DNA of 64,000 nt from Paraburkholderia adhaesiva (GTDB lineage Bacteria; Pseudomonadota; Gammaproteobacteria; Burkholderiales; Burkholderiaceae), in the NCBI RefSeq assembly GCF_021390575.1, contig NZ_JAJEJQ010000003.1, positions 1 to 64,000 on the forward strand, read 5' to 3'. Shown here piece after piece: positions 18,686-27,523 of the stretch. The notes beneath the pieces are model-generated. The model was not told where the DNA came from. It did no database searches and saw only the letters and a list, made by a program, of their open reading frames with translations. The stretch's first letter is position 1. Each line of letters starts with the position of its first letter. Position numbers and translations under genes: made by a program.

Positions 18686-19176
18686 AGATAGGAGTTACAC
18701 GGGCAACGGACGGCTTCGTCATTCTCACCGAGTGGCCGCACCGGTTGCTCGACCGGTCCAAACGCACGCAACCTGCCTCAACGCACTCTTGCGGGGACTT
18801 TGCACGGGGAGTGAACGGCGCTCGCAATCGCGATCAAGGGCGTCCTGTGCCCCGCCGGATATCTCTCGACGACATGAGGGGTCAGCAGTCAACCGAAGCA
18901 TAAGCACACGATGCGACCACGCCGACGTAGTTCCTTTATTGTGTATATACACTAATTGGTATTACCAAACAGATAAACGAGACGTAGGCAAACGTCGATT
19001 CGATTCCGCGTTAGCCAATAATCGCTTCAATGCAGCAGAAACAGCAAGCCAAGTGTGACCGCCCGTTAGTCCTTCAAAGACCTTGAGTGTCCGTTTCGAT
19101 TTTCTACAATTCCACACATAGCGCACTGACCAGACAACGGTTATGAAGCGCGCTATCCGTTTCGATGGAGGACGCG
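18686..19176. other. Intergenic region between hipB and the DUF1326 gene
   Basis: About 490 bp without a supported gene. It holds a perfect 12-bp palindrome, GTGTATATACAC, at 18941-18952, followed by AT-rich sequence. That could be an operator for the downstream plus-strand genes. Otherwise nothing is recognised. Confidence 0.4.
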
Positions 19177-19779
19177 ATGAGCTATCACCTTGAAGGTCGT
19201 CTGCTTGAAGTCTGCAACTGCCGCGTACTCTGTCCTTGCTGGATCGGTGAAGATGCCGATTTCGGAACGTGCGATTCCATCGTCGCGTGGCACATGGATC
19301 AAGGCACAATCAACGGTGTCGATGTCGCCGGCAATACGGTTGCCACGGTATGCCACATTCCGGGCAACATCATGCAGGGCAACTGGTCGGTGGCGGTCTA
19401 CATTAGCGACACCGCGTCGAAGGAACAGGAAGAGGCACTGCTGAACGTCTTTACGGGGCAGGCTGGCGGTCCTGTTGCGGAACTAGCCAAATTGATCGGC
19501 ACGGTGGTGTCGGTGGAACGCGCACCCATCGGCTTCGATGTCGTCGGCGGAAAGGGCACGCTCAAAATCGGCGCAGACTATTACGCCGATCTCGAGCCGT
19601 ATCTGGGACCTACCGGCGCAACGACGACCCTGTCCGATACCATATTCTCTACAGTACCTGGGGCCCCGGTATTCGTCGGCAAAGCTCCTGTCTACCGCTC
19701 GAAGAACGAAGCGTTGGGGATCGACGTCAACCTCAAGAACCATAACGCGCTGCAGAGCACCTTCCAGTTCGATGCCTGA
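19177..19779 (+). CDS. DUF1326 domain protein
   Basis: The 200-residue protein starts at ATG 19177, chosen over the ATG at 19165 because GGAGG at 19167-19171 sits 5 bp before it. The N-terminus carries the DUF1326 signature: LEVCNCRVLCPCWIGE with four closely spaced cysteines, a further cysteine at FGTCDS, and the conserved GxW at QGNWSVAVY. The function of the family is not established; the cysteine cluster suggests metal or redox chemistry (inference). It is followed 65 bp later by a DUF2182 membrane protein, its usual genomic partner. Confidence 0.88.
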   Translation: MSYHLEGRLLEVCNCRVLCPCWIGEDADFGTCDSIVAWHMDQGTINGVDVAGNTVATVCHIPGNIMQGNWSVAVYISDTASKEQEEALLNVFTGQAGGPVAELAKLIGTVVSVERAPIGFDVVGGKGTLKIGADYYADLEPYLGPTGATTTLSDTIFSTVPGAPVFVGKAPVYRSKNEALGIDVNLKNHNALQSTFQFDA

Positions 19780-19844
19780 CCCGCGCCCGGGTGCAGCCAT
19801 CCACGATGGCGGCACCGTCACAGCCTGGATCAGCGGAGCTGAAC

Positions 19845-20636
19845 ATGCGCGGCATGTCGCGTCATCGACGTATCTTCCTGCCCGTGGTGGGCAGCGTAGT
19901 CATGCTCGCGTGGATCATCTTGTGGCTCTGGTCGCGCAGCCCCTATGGAAGCTATCTGGATCACGGCGACTGGGCATCGTCGGGGCCCGCGGCGGTATTG
20001 TGCCGGGCCGTCCCCGGTGGGTCTCCGGTCGTGCAGGCCGTGCTGTACGCGCTGTCGTGGACGCTGATGATCACGGCGATGATGCTCCCCACCACGCTGC
20101 CTCTGTTCAATGCATTTGAGCGCGTGGTCGCGGGGCGGTCCGACCAGTTGCGCCTGTTTTCTTTGCTCTGTCTGGGCTACATCGTGACGTGGAGCGCGTT
20201 CGGGTTGCTCGCGCATGGCTTGCATGCGCTCTTGCTGAACGCAATCGCGCGCGTGCCTGCGATCAGCGAATACAGCTGGTTAATCGGAGCGGCAACGCTC
20301 GCGGGCGCGGGCGCATTCCAGTTCAGCAAGCTAAAGTACCGCTGCCTCGAAAAATGCCGTACGCCGCTGAGTTTCGTGATCACGCATTGGCGCGGCCGTG
20401 CAACGCAGCGCAACGCGTTCACATTGGGCGCACATCATGGACTGTATTGCGTCGGTTGTTGCTGGGCGCTGATGCTGCTGATGTTCGTGGTCGGCGCAGG
20501 CAGTCTCGGCTGGATGCTCATGCTTGCGGCCGTGATGGCGGTCGAGAAGAACATTTCGTGGGGCAAACGACTCAGTGCGCCACTCGGCGTTACATTGTTG
20601 ACCTGGTCGGTGCTGCTCGTGGCAAGCAATGCCTGA
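19845..20636 (+). CDS. DUF2182 integral membrane protein
   Basis: The 263-residue protein starts at ATG 19845, 6 bp after GGAG; longer in-frame starts exist at 19791 and 19806. It has about six or seven hydrophobic helices. The conserved family points are MMLPTTLPLF in the second helix, CLEKCRTP, and HHGLYCVGCCWALM, giving two cysteine pairs facing one membrane side. The family is described only as a predicted metal-binding membrane protein. Pairing with the cysteine-rich DUF1326 gene suggests a two-part metal or redox module. Confidence 0.85.
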   Translation: MRGMSRHRRIFLPVVGSVVMLAWIILWLWSRSPYGSYLDHGDWASSGPAAVLCRAVPGGSPVVQAVLYALSWTLMITAMMLPTTLPLFNAFERVVAGRSDQLRLFSLLCLGYIVTWSAFGLLAHGLHALLLNAIARVPAISEYSWLIGAATLAGAGAFQFSKLKYRCLEKCRTPLSFVITHWRGRATQRNAFTLGAHHGLYCVGCCWALMLLMFVVGAGSLGWMLMLAAVMAVEKNISWGKRLSAPLGVTLLTWSVLLVASNA

Positions 20637-20796
20637 GGCATCCCGGTACCATTGGTCCTCGTCTTGAGCGCGTCACGGCACAGCGGCTTTCATGCCGACC
20701 CGGCCCGGAACGACCACTAGTGGCACACGTTGGGCCGGCTGCGGGCATCACTGCCCCGAACCGGACACGCGCGCCCGGACCATTGGGGAGTCACTC

Positions 20797-21408
20797 ATGC
20801 CAGCCCAACCCGCGAATACCCCGCACGCGCTGCGCGAAATATCGCTGATCCGTCACGGCGAGACTGCCTGGAGCCTCTCGGGCCAGCATACGGGCCGCAC
20901 TGATATTGCGCTGACCAATCGCGGCCGCGAGCAAGCGCGCGCGCTCGTACCGTTGCTTGGCGAACAGCCGTTCGATACCGTGCTGTCGAGCCCGATGTCT
21001 CGCGCCGTCGAGACTTGCCGGCTGGCTGGATTCGGCGACCAGATGACCGAAATGCCCGATCTGCGTGAGTGGGACTACGGTATCTACGAAGGACGAACTA
21101 CCGCGGACATTCGCGCGACCGAGCCCAACTGGAGTGTGTGGCACTCGACCATTCCCGAAGGCGAAAACCTCGAACAGGTTCAGTTACGGGCAAGCTCCGT
21201 GATCGAGCGGCTGATGATGATGAAAGGACGCGTGGCCCTGTTCTCGCACGCCCATTTCCTGCGTGCGCTTGCCGGTTGCTGGATGAGTGGCGACGCGGCG
21301 CTGGGCGCGCATCTGTATCTCGATACCGCATCAGTCAGCGTATTGGGCTTCGATCGTGAAGAACGCGCCGTACGGTGCTGGAACGTGCGATGCACGGCAA
21401 CCACATAA
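20797..21408 (+). CDS. Histidine phosphatase family protein
   Basis: The 203-residue protein starts at an ATG preceded by GGGGAG. The active-site RHG motif is complete (SLIRHGETAWSLSGQHTGRTDIALT), with later partners LSSPMSRAVET, REWDYGIYEG and the second catalytic histidine in FSHAHFLRAL. This is the phosphoglycerate-mutase-like branch of small broad-specificity phosphatases (phosphohistidine intermediate). The physiological substrate is unknown, and there is no clear operon link. Confidence 0.92.
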   Translation: MPAQPANTPHALREISLIRHGETAWSLSGQHTGRTDIALTNRGREQARALVPLLGEQPFDTVLSSPMSRAVETCRLAGFGDQMTEMPDLREWDYGIYEGRTTADIRATEPNWSVWHSTIPEGENLEQVQLRASSVIERLMMMKGRVALFSHAHFLRALAGCWMSGDAALGAHLYLDTASVSVLGFDREERAVRCWNVRCTATT

Positions 21409-21832
21409 GGACGACACGTTGCGAAGTCGCGGCACAAGTGTGCCGCCTTCAACGCCGCGTTGGAGAAAAACAATCGGCGGCGATTGTCTGCCTCATCCGA
21501 ATATTGACGTGGGGGCGCAAGTCTTTATCACGCGCATCGTGCTCAATACGGCGAAACACAAACAAGGCCTGATAGATTAAACACGCGATGTCGCGCTTCT
21601 CGCGGCCATGCCGGATTGATTCGGACTACGATATAAATAGATGAAAAACGCGCGAGCAACAAAAAGCCAGGGACCTTCTGTTGCTCGCCGTGCCGGCGCA
21701 ACGCCGCGATAATGCGGCCGGCGCGCCAATGCTAGAGCGTCGAGAGGGGCAGCATCGAAGACGATCAGACGCCGCGCCAGACGGCGCGGCCATCTCCCAA
21801 TGCGTCACGCGCACCGCACCTCGATGCGCATA
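21409..21832. other. Intergenic region between histidine phosphatase and HU genes
   Basis: About 420 bp without a supported gene. A GCCGCGCC/GGCGCGGC hairpin with a 4-base loop at 21771-21790 lies 43 bp after the HU stop and may end its transcript, though no T tract follows on the minus strand. Confidence 0.45.
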
Positions 21833-22111
21833 TCACGACGCGTTGACGGCGTCCTTGAAAGCCTTACCGGCGGTGAACTTCACCGTCTTGGCAGCAGCGA
21901 TCTGGATTTCCGCGCCCGTTGCCGGGTTGCGGCCCACGCGGGCAGCACGCTGGCCGGTCGAGAACGAGCCAAAGCCGACGAGTTGCACGGAATCACCCGA
22001 CGTAACCGTGCGCGTGACGACTTCGAGGATCGCGTCGATGGCTGCGCCGGTGGCTGCCTTGGTCTCGCCCGTGCTTGCGGCGACTGCGTCAATGAGTTCC
22101 TGTTTGTTCAT
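21833..22111 (-). CDS. HU family DNA-binding protein
   Basis: The 92-residue protein is typical HU/IHF-fold length. It has the MNKQELIDAVA start, the GDSVQLVGFGSFS core, and the DNA-contact arm with GRNPATGAEIQIAA that carries the conserved proline for DNA bending. It binds DNA without strong sequence preference and shapes the nucleoid. It lies alone, with about 240 bp free upstream for its promoter. Confidence 0.95.
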   Translation of the reverse strand: MNKQELIDAVAASTGETKAATGAAIDAILEVVTRTVTSGDSVQLVGFGSFSTGQRAARVGRNPATGAEIQIAAAKTVKFTAGKAFKDAVNAS

Positions 22112-22350
22112 CTGCTACCTGTGTTGAGTTGAGAAAACCTGCATACCCTACCGCACAAGGGCGAAACAGGCAAATCACGTTTCACGTCGATACGGGTCTT
22201 TCATCGGTCAGGGATGGACGTTGCGCACCGTTTCGGGGATGGTTCAGATGAATGACACAACACCAAACCGGAGCGTGAACGAACCATCCAGATGCGCTAA
22301 GTACATGGCCGGGAACGATTTATGCGCATTTACATACAGCCGTTCCCGCG

Positions 22351-23697
22351 TCACAGGAACCAGCGATATTCCCGGCTACTGATCGAATTCATGAAGTCGA
22401 GATGATCTTGGCGTCTATTTTCGCAATAAACCATCACAAAATCGTCACCAAGTCCCTCGCCCACCGCCGGATGCTGTCGCATGGCCGCCACGGCCGACAG
22501 CATGTCGCCCGGGAAATCGACGCCGCTCGACCGGTTTTCGTTGAGCGGCGCAATGGGTTCTTGCCCCGCGTCGAGTCCGTGTTCGATACCCGTAAGAATC
22601 GCGGCTAGCACGAGATAAGGGTTTGCATCCGCACCTGCGAGACGGTGCTCGATGCGCAGATTCGCGTCGTCGGACTCGGGAATGCGGATACACGCGTCAC
22701 GATCCTCGAAACCCCAGCTCGCCCGGCTCGCAGCATTCACCATCGCGCCATACCGCCGGAACGCGTTGTGATTGGGCGCGAATATCGGCATGCAGTGCGG
22801 CAACAACGCGAGGCATCCAGACACAGCGTGACGGAGTGCACGCTTGCCATTCGCAGCGAACACATTCTTTCCCGCCTCATCGTAGAGACTCACGTGTACG
22901 TGCATCCCACTTCCCGGTGCGTCGAGCCACGGTTTTGAAATGAAGCTCGCACGATAGCCGTGTTTCATCGCCACGCCACGCGTACTTCGGCAAAAGAGAG
23001 CGGACCAGTCGGCGGCACGAAGCCCATCGTCGCAATGACCAAAATTGATTTCGAACTGGCCCGGCCCGAGTTCTGCCGTGATAACGGTCGCGTCCACGCC
23101 CTGCTCGCGCGCCGTGTCCACCATCTCATGCAATACGTCCGAAAAACGCGAAATGCGCTCGATATGCATGTTCGCCTGATCGTCCTCGTCGTCGCACAGT
23201 GGATCGCGCGGATATTGAGGCAGGCCGTCCTTGAGCTTGCCGTCGAATAAATAAAACTCCAGCTCGAAGGCCACGACCGGCCGAAGGCCGCGACGCTCGA
23301 GTCGCTTGAGCACGCGCGCCAGGACCTCACGGGGTTCGAAGCCGATCGGCGCGTCGGTACCGTCGGAGGTGATCAGCATCTGCGCCAGCGGCTGCTTTTC
23401 CCAACGCACGCGCTTGAGTGTGCCAGGCACGAGGCGGCGCACCGCATCCGGGTCGCCGTCATTGAGGCAATAGTCGCCAATCGGATAAATGCCACCCTGC
23501 GTGCCGAGCAGTATGGTGTTCTGCGGCAACTTCAGCATCGATCCGGCAGCAAGCTTTTCGAGCATCTCGATGGGACAGCGCTTGCCGTAGAAATGGCCGG
23601 GAATGTCGAGGCAGATGAGATCGACGTAGCGTACATCGGCATGTGCTTCACGAAACGCACGCACTTCGCTGACGAGACCGGCTGCGGGAGATGTCAC
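22351..23697 (-). CDS. Glutamine synthetase family protein, gamma-glutamylpolyamine synthetase-like
   Basis: The 448-residue protein starts at a GTG with AGGA upstream. It has the beta-grasp N-domain and catalytic fold of glutamine synthetase: ELEFYLFDG holds metal-binding glutamates, SGMHVHVSL holds the HVH metal site, and NAFRRYGAMVNAASRASWG and NLRIEHRLAGADANPYL hold the ATP and glutamate sites. It lacks the adenylylation loop of GlnA. This pattern belongs to PuuA/GlnA3-like ligases that gamma-glutamylate putrescine or other amines. An amine oxidase and an XRE-cupin regulator upstream on the same strand support a polyamine breakdown role. Confidence 0.85.
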   Translation of the reverse strand: MTSPAAGLVSEVRAFREAHADVRYVDLICLDIPGHFYGKRCPIEMLEKLAAGSMLKLPQNTILLGTQGGIYPIGDYCLNDGDPDAVRRLVPGTLKRVRWEKQPLAQMLITSDGTDAPIGFEPREVLARVLKRLERRGLRPVVAFELEFYLFDGKLKDGLPQYPRDPLCDDEDDQANMHIERISRFSDVLHEMVDTAREQGVDATVITAELGPGQFEINFGHCDDGLRAADWSALFCRSTRGVAMKHGYRASFISKPWLDAPGSGMHVHVSLYDEAGKNVFAANGKRALRHAVSGCLALLPHCMPIFAPNHNAFRRYGAMVNAASRASWGFEDRDACIRIPESDDANLRIEHRLAGADANPYLVLAAILTGIEHGLDAGQEPIAPLNENRSSGVDFPGDMLSAVAAMRQHPAVGEGLGDDFVMVYCENRRQDHLDFMNSISSREYRWFL

Positions 23698-23806
23698 GGT
23701 AGAGTCCTTGGTTGCGCAATTGGAAACAGTTGATAGCCTGACGTTCTGTACAACTTATTTTTTGCTAAAACTGCATTGCACGCATCGGTGCAAAAAACAC
23801 GCGATA

Positions 23807-24364
23807 TCAGGTGAATACCCAGAGCACCCGTGCCGGCTTGTCGCCGAGGTTTGCGTAGCTGAACCGGCAACGCGCCGGCAACTGGAAGCTGTCGTTTGGC
23901 TTGAGCGTGACGGGTTCCTTCTCGCCGTCGATCCAGATGGTCAACTCGCCTTCCAGCACGAAACCACCCTGCTCGTCGCTATCGTCCACGGGGCGATCGC
24001 CGCTCGTGGCGCCCGGCTCCAGCAGACTCTCCAGCATCGAAAATCGCGACGACATCGTGGGCGATACGAGCACATCCGTAATGCCGCTCGCGTAGTACAG
24101 AATGCGCCGCTCGCCTGGACGCGTCACCCAGGGTAGCGCGCGCGGCTTGCTCAAGCTGTAGAAATACGTAGTGGGCGTCTGCAGCGCCTCGCCGATGGCG
24201 GTCAGATCCGCCACGCTCGGTCGCGACAATCCGCGCTCGACCTGCGAAAGAAAGCCGACCGAGCGGCCGACTCGCTTCGACAACTCGCTCAGCGTCACCT
24301 TTTTGTGTTTTCGCAAATCGCGAATCAGGATCGCGAGTCCTTCTATTTCTTCGTCCTTGTCCAT
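23807..24364 (-). CDS. XRE-family transcriptional regulator with cupin domain (PuuR-like)
   Basis: The 185-residue protein starts at ATG 24364, with GGAG upstream; a longer frame to 24406 is not needed. Residues about 10-65 form a helix-turn-helix (VTLSELSKRVGRSVGFLSQVERG), and residues about 105-180 a cupin ligand-binding barrel (SDEQGGFVLEGELTIWIDG). This architecture is that of PuuR and related repressors of amine catabolism. It lies 14 bp downstream of the FAD oxidase stop and 109 bp upstream of the synthetase-like gene, so it probably controls this cluster. Confidence 0.88.
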   Translation of the reverse strand: MDKDEEIEGLAILIRDLRKHKKVTLSELSKRVGRSVGFLSQVERGLSRPSVADLTAIGEALQTPTTYFYSLSKPRALPWVTRPGERRILYYASGITDVLVSPTMSSRFSMLESLLEPGATSGDRPVDDSDEQGGFVLEGELTIWIDGEKEPVTLKPNDSFQLPARCRFSYANLGDKPARVLWVFT

Positions 24365-24378
24365 GCTTGCGTACTCCG

Positions 24379-25668
24379 TCACACAACGTCCCGCAGGCGA
24401 TACCACAGCTTGCCCAACGCCTCCAGCGGCGCCGCGAACCGCTCGCCACCCGGAAAGCCCGGATTATGAATGGCCTGGTAAAGCGCGAGCAAGCGGTTAT
24501 CGCCGAGGATCGCGTCGGTAACGGCGCGCGCCGCAGCGAGCGTGGGCAGCACACCGTGCCCGGAAAAGCCCTGTAGCCAGTAACGTTGCCCTTCGCACCC
24601 GACGTCCGGTGTCCGTCGCATGCTGATGTCGATGTGACCGCCCCACGCGTAATCGAATTCAATGCCGCGCAGCTGCGGGAACGCACGTTCGAGGTTCGGC
24701 CGGGTCGCGGCAGCGATGTCCCGCGGAATGCCGCCGAGATACGTGCATGCACCGCCAAACAACAGGCGATGATCGGGGCTCAGACGGAAATAGTCGGGCA
24801 CGAACTGGTTGTCGATGACACAGCTATTGCGCGGCAGCAGCGATTTCGCGAGTTGCGGGTCAAGCGGCCGCGTCGCGACCTGATACGTGCCCACGGGCAG
24901 CACGCGGTTCGCCAGCCGCCGATCGAGCCGATCGATATACGCATTGCAGGCAAGCACGAGCGTGTCCGCGCGCACGGTCCCCCGGTTCGTGTTAGCGATA
25001 AAACCGCTATCGGTTTCATGCCACGCCAGCACGCGGCTTTGTTCGAAGATGCGGCCGCCCGCCTGCTCGACGGCGTCGGCAAGTCCGAGCGCCAGCTTGA
25101 GCGGATCCAGATGCCCGCCCTCGGGATCGTAAAGTGCCGCGCGATAACGGCGGCTACCGATCCACTCCGGCATCTCTTCTTCGGGAATGAAGCGCAGCTT
25201 GTCGTAACCCCACTTGTGCACGGCTTCGTCGCGCGCCTCTTCCAGCATGCTCACACGGTTGCGCTTGACGGCTGCCCACAGGCTGCCGGGCCGGTAATCG
25301 ACGTCAAAACCGTACCGAAGGGGCAATTCGCGCACCTCGGAGGCGGCCCAGCACATGCTGTCCCAGAGCTGACGCGTGCGTTCGACGCCCAATGAGCGTT
25401 CGAGCGGACCCATATCGCAGGACCAGCCGAGGATTGCCTGCCCACCGTTTCGGCCCGAAGCAGCCCAGGCCACGCGGCTCGCTTCGAGCAACGCGACGCG
25501 CTTGCCCGCGAGTGCGAGCCGGAGCGCTGAATGCAGGCCGCTAAACCCACCGCCGACGACCAGGACGTCGACGCTGCAATCGCCCTCTAATGCCGGACGC
25601 ACCGGCAGCGAGCCGGGCCAGTTGCCGGCGTAATAACTCTCTACGTGATGAGCCGATTCGACGAACAT
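24379..25668 (-). CDS. FAD-dependent oxidoreductase, gamma-glutamylputrescine oxidase-like
   Basis: The 429-residue protein is a DAO-family flavoenzyme. It has an N-terminal dinucleotide fold with VGGGFSGLHSALRLA at about 38-52, SGRNGGQ near the flavin, and a C-terminal GFSGHGVLPTLAA block typical of PuuB/OrdL-type amine oxidases. It would oxidise a gamma-glutamylated amine to the aldehyde with release of amine and hydrogen peroxide. It leads the minus-strand set FAD oxidase, regulator, ligase. Confidence 0.87.
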   Translation of the reverse strand: MFVESAHHVESYYAGNWPGSLPVRPALEGDCSVDVLVVGGGFSGLHSALRLALAGKRVALLEASRVAWAASGRNGGQAILGWSCDMGPLERSLGVERTRQLWDSMCWAASEVRELPLRYGFDVDYRPGSLWAAVKRNRVSMLEEARDEAVHKWGYDKLRFIPEEEMPEWIGSRRYRAALYDPEGGHLDPLKLALGLADAVEQAGGRIFEQSRVLAWHETDSGFIANTNRGTVRADTLVLACNAYIDRLDRRLANRVLPVGTYQVATRPLDPQLAKSLLPRNSCVIDNQFVPDYFRLSPDHRLLFGGACTYLGGIPRDIAAATRPNLERAFPQLRGIEFDYAWGGHIDISMRRTPDVGCEGQRYWLQGFSGHGVLPTLAAARAVTDAILGDNRLLALYQAIHNPGFPGGERFAAPLEALGKLWYRLRDVV

Positions 25669-25986
25669 GCCGACATCCGTGAAAATTAGTTAGTGGAATT
25701 TCATGAAAAAATACCACGACAATTTCACGAACGCAACTCATCGTGTTGCAGCGCGAGGAACTAGCTCGAATGTGTTGTGCGTTCCTGAGTTCTCGGCTCG
25801 ATTTAGTTCCGCACGCTGCTAGAGGATCAGGAATACCGCGCCGGTGCGCCGCGTTTATATCAATGTCGATGCATGGCGTTCGCCCGCCATGTGCTGTGAG
25901 TTCGACACCCCGGAAATTTTGAAGTGAATGGCTCGCTCGAATTCTCTGCGCGAAATTTCCCGCGGGCTTCCCACCAGGAGATCGGC
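25669..25986. other. Intergenic region upstream of the amine oxidase
   Basis: A 318-bp divergent gap that should hold the promoter of the puu-like genes and of the small secreted protein. No defined operator is recognised. An ORF extension into it from 25924 is not supported because the ribosome site is at 25976-25980. Confidence 0.4.
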
Positions 25987-26133
25987 ATGAAACGGTTTCG
26001 GATGGTTCTTGCGTGTCTCGTCTGCCTTGGCATGGTCGCGATGTCCGGGTCGGCGGTTGCGGGCAGCGACATGAATCGTAGCTCCGACGGCGCGTCTGGC
26101 AGTTCAGCGAATTCGTCAGGCGGCGGCTACTGA
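25987..26133 (+). CDS. Small secreted Ser/Gly-rich protein
   Basis: The 48-residue protein starts at an ATG 6 bp after AGGAG. It has a clear signal peptide (MKRFRMVLACLVCLGMVAM, cleavage near AVAG) and leaves a mature peptide of about 23 residues rich in serine and glycine that ends GGGY. A good ribosome site before it and a hairpin after it support expression. No family is recognised. Confidence 0.6.
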   Translation: MKRFRMVLACLVCLGMVAMSGSAVAGSDMNRSSDGASGSSANSSGGGY

Positions 26134-26152
26134 GCGCTGCAAGACGCCTTGT

Positions 26153-26186
26153 GCGGTCCGTCCCCCGAGGCCGGACCGCCTGTTTC
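26153..26186 (+). terminator. Probable terminator of the small secreted protein gene
   Basis: An 8-bp stem, GCGGTCCG with CGGACCGC, encloses an 11-base loop and is followed by CTGTTTC. It begins 20 bp after the stop codon. The T tract is short. Confidence 0.6.
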
Positions 26187-26379
26187 GGTCAGCAGGTGCA
26201 TCGCGTCCGCGACGGCCCGCTCCTCGCTCGACAGAACAGCGTAAGAAGCAGCCAGAATCAGCACCCCTTACGCCGCCCTACGTCATAGCGATACCCTGCT
26301 TCCTTTCCATTGTCCCCAGCGGAAGCATGTTCATGGTCGTCATGAATGACCGTGGAAACGCCTGCAAAAACTAGCTGCA

Positions 26380-26919
26380 TCACTTGACAGTGATCGTCCC
26401 CTTCATTCCGGCCTCGAAATGTCCGGGTTGAAGGCAAGCGAAATCGAAGGTGCCAGCACGAGTGAATTGCCACACCAGATCGCCAGTCCGCCCAGGCTCG
26501 ACCGTCACGCTATTGGCGTCCTGATGCGCCATGTCTGGCATCGCACGCATCATGTCGGCGTGCTCCTTCAGTTCCTGCCTGGAGCCCAACGTCATCTCGT
26601 GGCGTACCGTGCCAACGTTCTTGATGACGAAGTGGACCGTCTCGCCTTTCTTGACGGCGATAGTCGGCGGGTCGAAGCGCATGGTGTCGAGCATGGTGAC
26701 CGCGACCGTGCGCGTAGCGTTCTTTGCGTCGCCGGGTCTGCCGACGGACGAGCCCTCATCATTTCCGTGGGCGTGCACACTGGAACTCATCCGCGCGGTG
26801 TGTTGTGCCGCCTCCGTCTGGTGTGCCGTGTCGTCGGCGATCGCGGACGACGAAAGCGCGGAAGCCATGAGCAGAACAACGGTCGATGCCGCGACTACAG
26901 CGGCTGAAGGGCGTTGCAT
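26380..26919 (-). CDS. Periplasmic cupredoxin (plastocyanin-like copper protein)
   Basis: The 179-residue protein has a signal peptide and a His/Met-containing linker. A cupredoxin domain spans about 70-179. All four type 1 copper ligands are visible in family order: H107 (in RHEMTLG), C162 and H167 (in FACLQPGHF), and M172. The sequence resembles CopI-like proteins of copper tolerance in proteobacteria. It is probably a periplasmic copper binder or electron carrier. An AGGAG ribosome site precedes the ATG. It lies divergent from the nickel/cobalt efflux genes. Confidence 0.85.
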   Translation of the reverse strand: MQRPSAAVVAASTVVLLMASALSSSAIADDTAHQTEAAQHTARMSSSVHAHGNDEGSSVGRPGDAKNATRTVAVTMLDTMRFDPPTIAVKKGETVHFVIKNVGTVRHEMTLGSRQELKEHADMMRAMPDMAHQDANSVTVEPGRTGDLVWQFTRAGTFDFACLQPGHFEAGMKGTITVK

Positions 26920-27183
26920 GGACTACTCCTATCCGATGAGAAATCGCAGTCTAGCGTCAGTATCCCGCTCCCGCTATGACGGAAATCCTGCTCAGCGTTG
27001 TACGCCGTTTGTCAGAAAATTCGCCGCACAAAGTCAGCGGAGCGTCCGCCGACCAAAGTGACGAATGGAGCAATCCGGTGGCAGATTCGGCGACAGCGAG
27101 GGTATTCGAACCCACACATAAGTCCGGGCAACCGTTGCCGCGCAAACCGGCCACGTTTCAACGAAGCCGTGCCAACCCGAATG

Positions 27184-27235
27184 TATACCCCCTTACCCTA
27201 TCCGAGGTAATATAGCCCCCTACCGTATTCAGGGG
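27184..27235 (+). promoter_or_regulatory. Candidate RcnR operator with two C-tract repeats
   Basis: Two matching elements occur 27 bp apart: TATACCCCCTTACC at 27184-27197 and TATAGCCCCCTACC at 27211-27224. A G-tract, AGGGGA, follows at 27231-27236, just before the GTG start of the regulator. Known RcnR and CsoR-family operators are built on such G/C tracts flanked by TA steps, so these are likely self-repression sites overlapping the promoter. Confidence 0.6.
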
Positions 27236-27242
27236 ATCAGCC

Positions 27243-27515
27243 GTGAGCCATACAATCCGCGAGAAGCAGAAGCTGCTTAACCGGGTGCGCCGCATCAAGG
27301 GCCAGGTCGAAGCCATCGAGCGAGCGCTCGAGGAGGAACGGGGCTGCATGGACGTGCTGCAGCTCATCACAAGCAGTCGTGGCGCGATGAATGGATTGCT
27401 CGCCGTGGTGCTTGAAGACCATATCCGCACGCATCTCGTCGATGTGGAATCCGACGACGGGCACGGCAGCGCTACCGAGCAGCTAATCGAAGTCGTTCAC
27501 AGTTACTTCAAGTAA
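27243..27515 (+). CDS. rcnR: RcnR-type nickel/cobalt-responsive repressor
   Basis: The 90-residue all-helical protein belongs to the CsoR/RcnR/FrmR family. The metal signature is the one defined for RcnR, by residue number: H3, C35, H60 and H64. This set coordinates Ni(II) and Co(II) and differs from the copper set of CsoR and the formaldehyde set of FrmR. It begins with a GTG after AGGGGA. It ends 8 bp before rcnA, and it should repress rcnA until metal binds. Confidence 0.88.
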   Translation: MSHTIREKQKLLNRVRRIKGQVEAIERALEEERGCMDVLQLITSSRGAMNGLLAVVLEDHIRTHLVDVESDDGHGSATEQLIEVVHSYFK

Positions 27516-27523
27516 GACAAACA

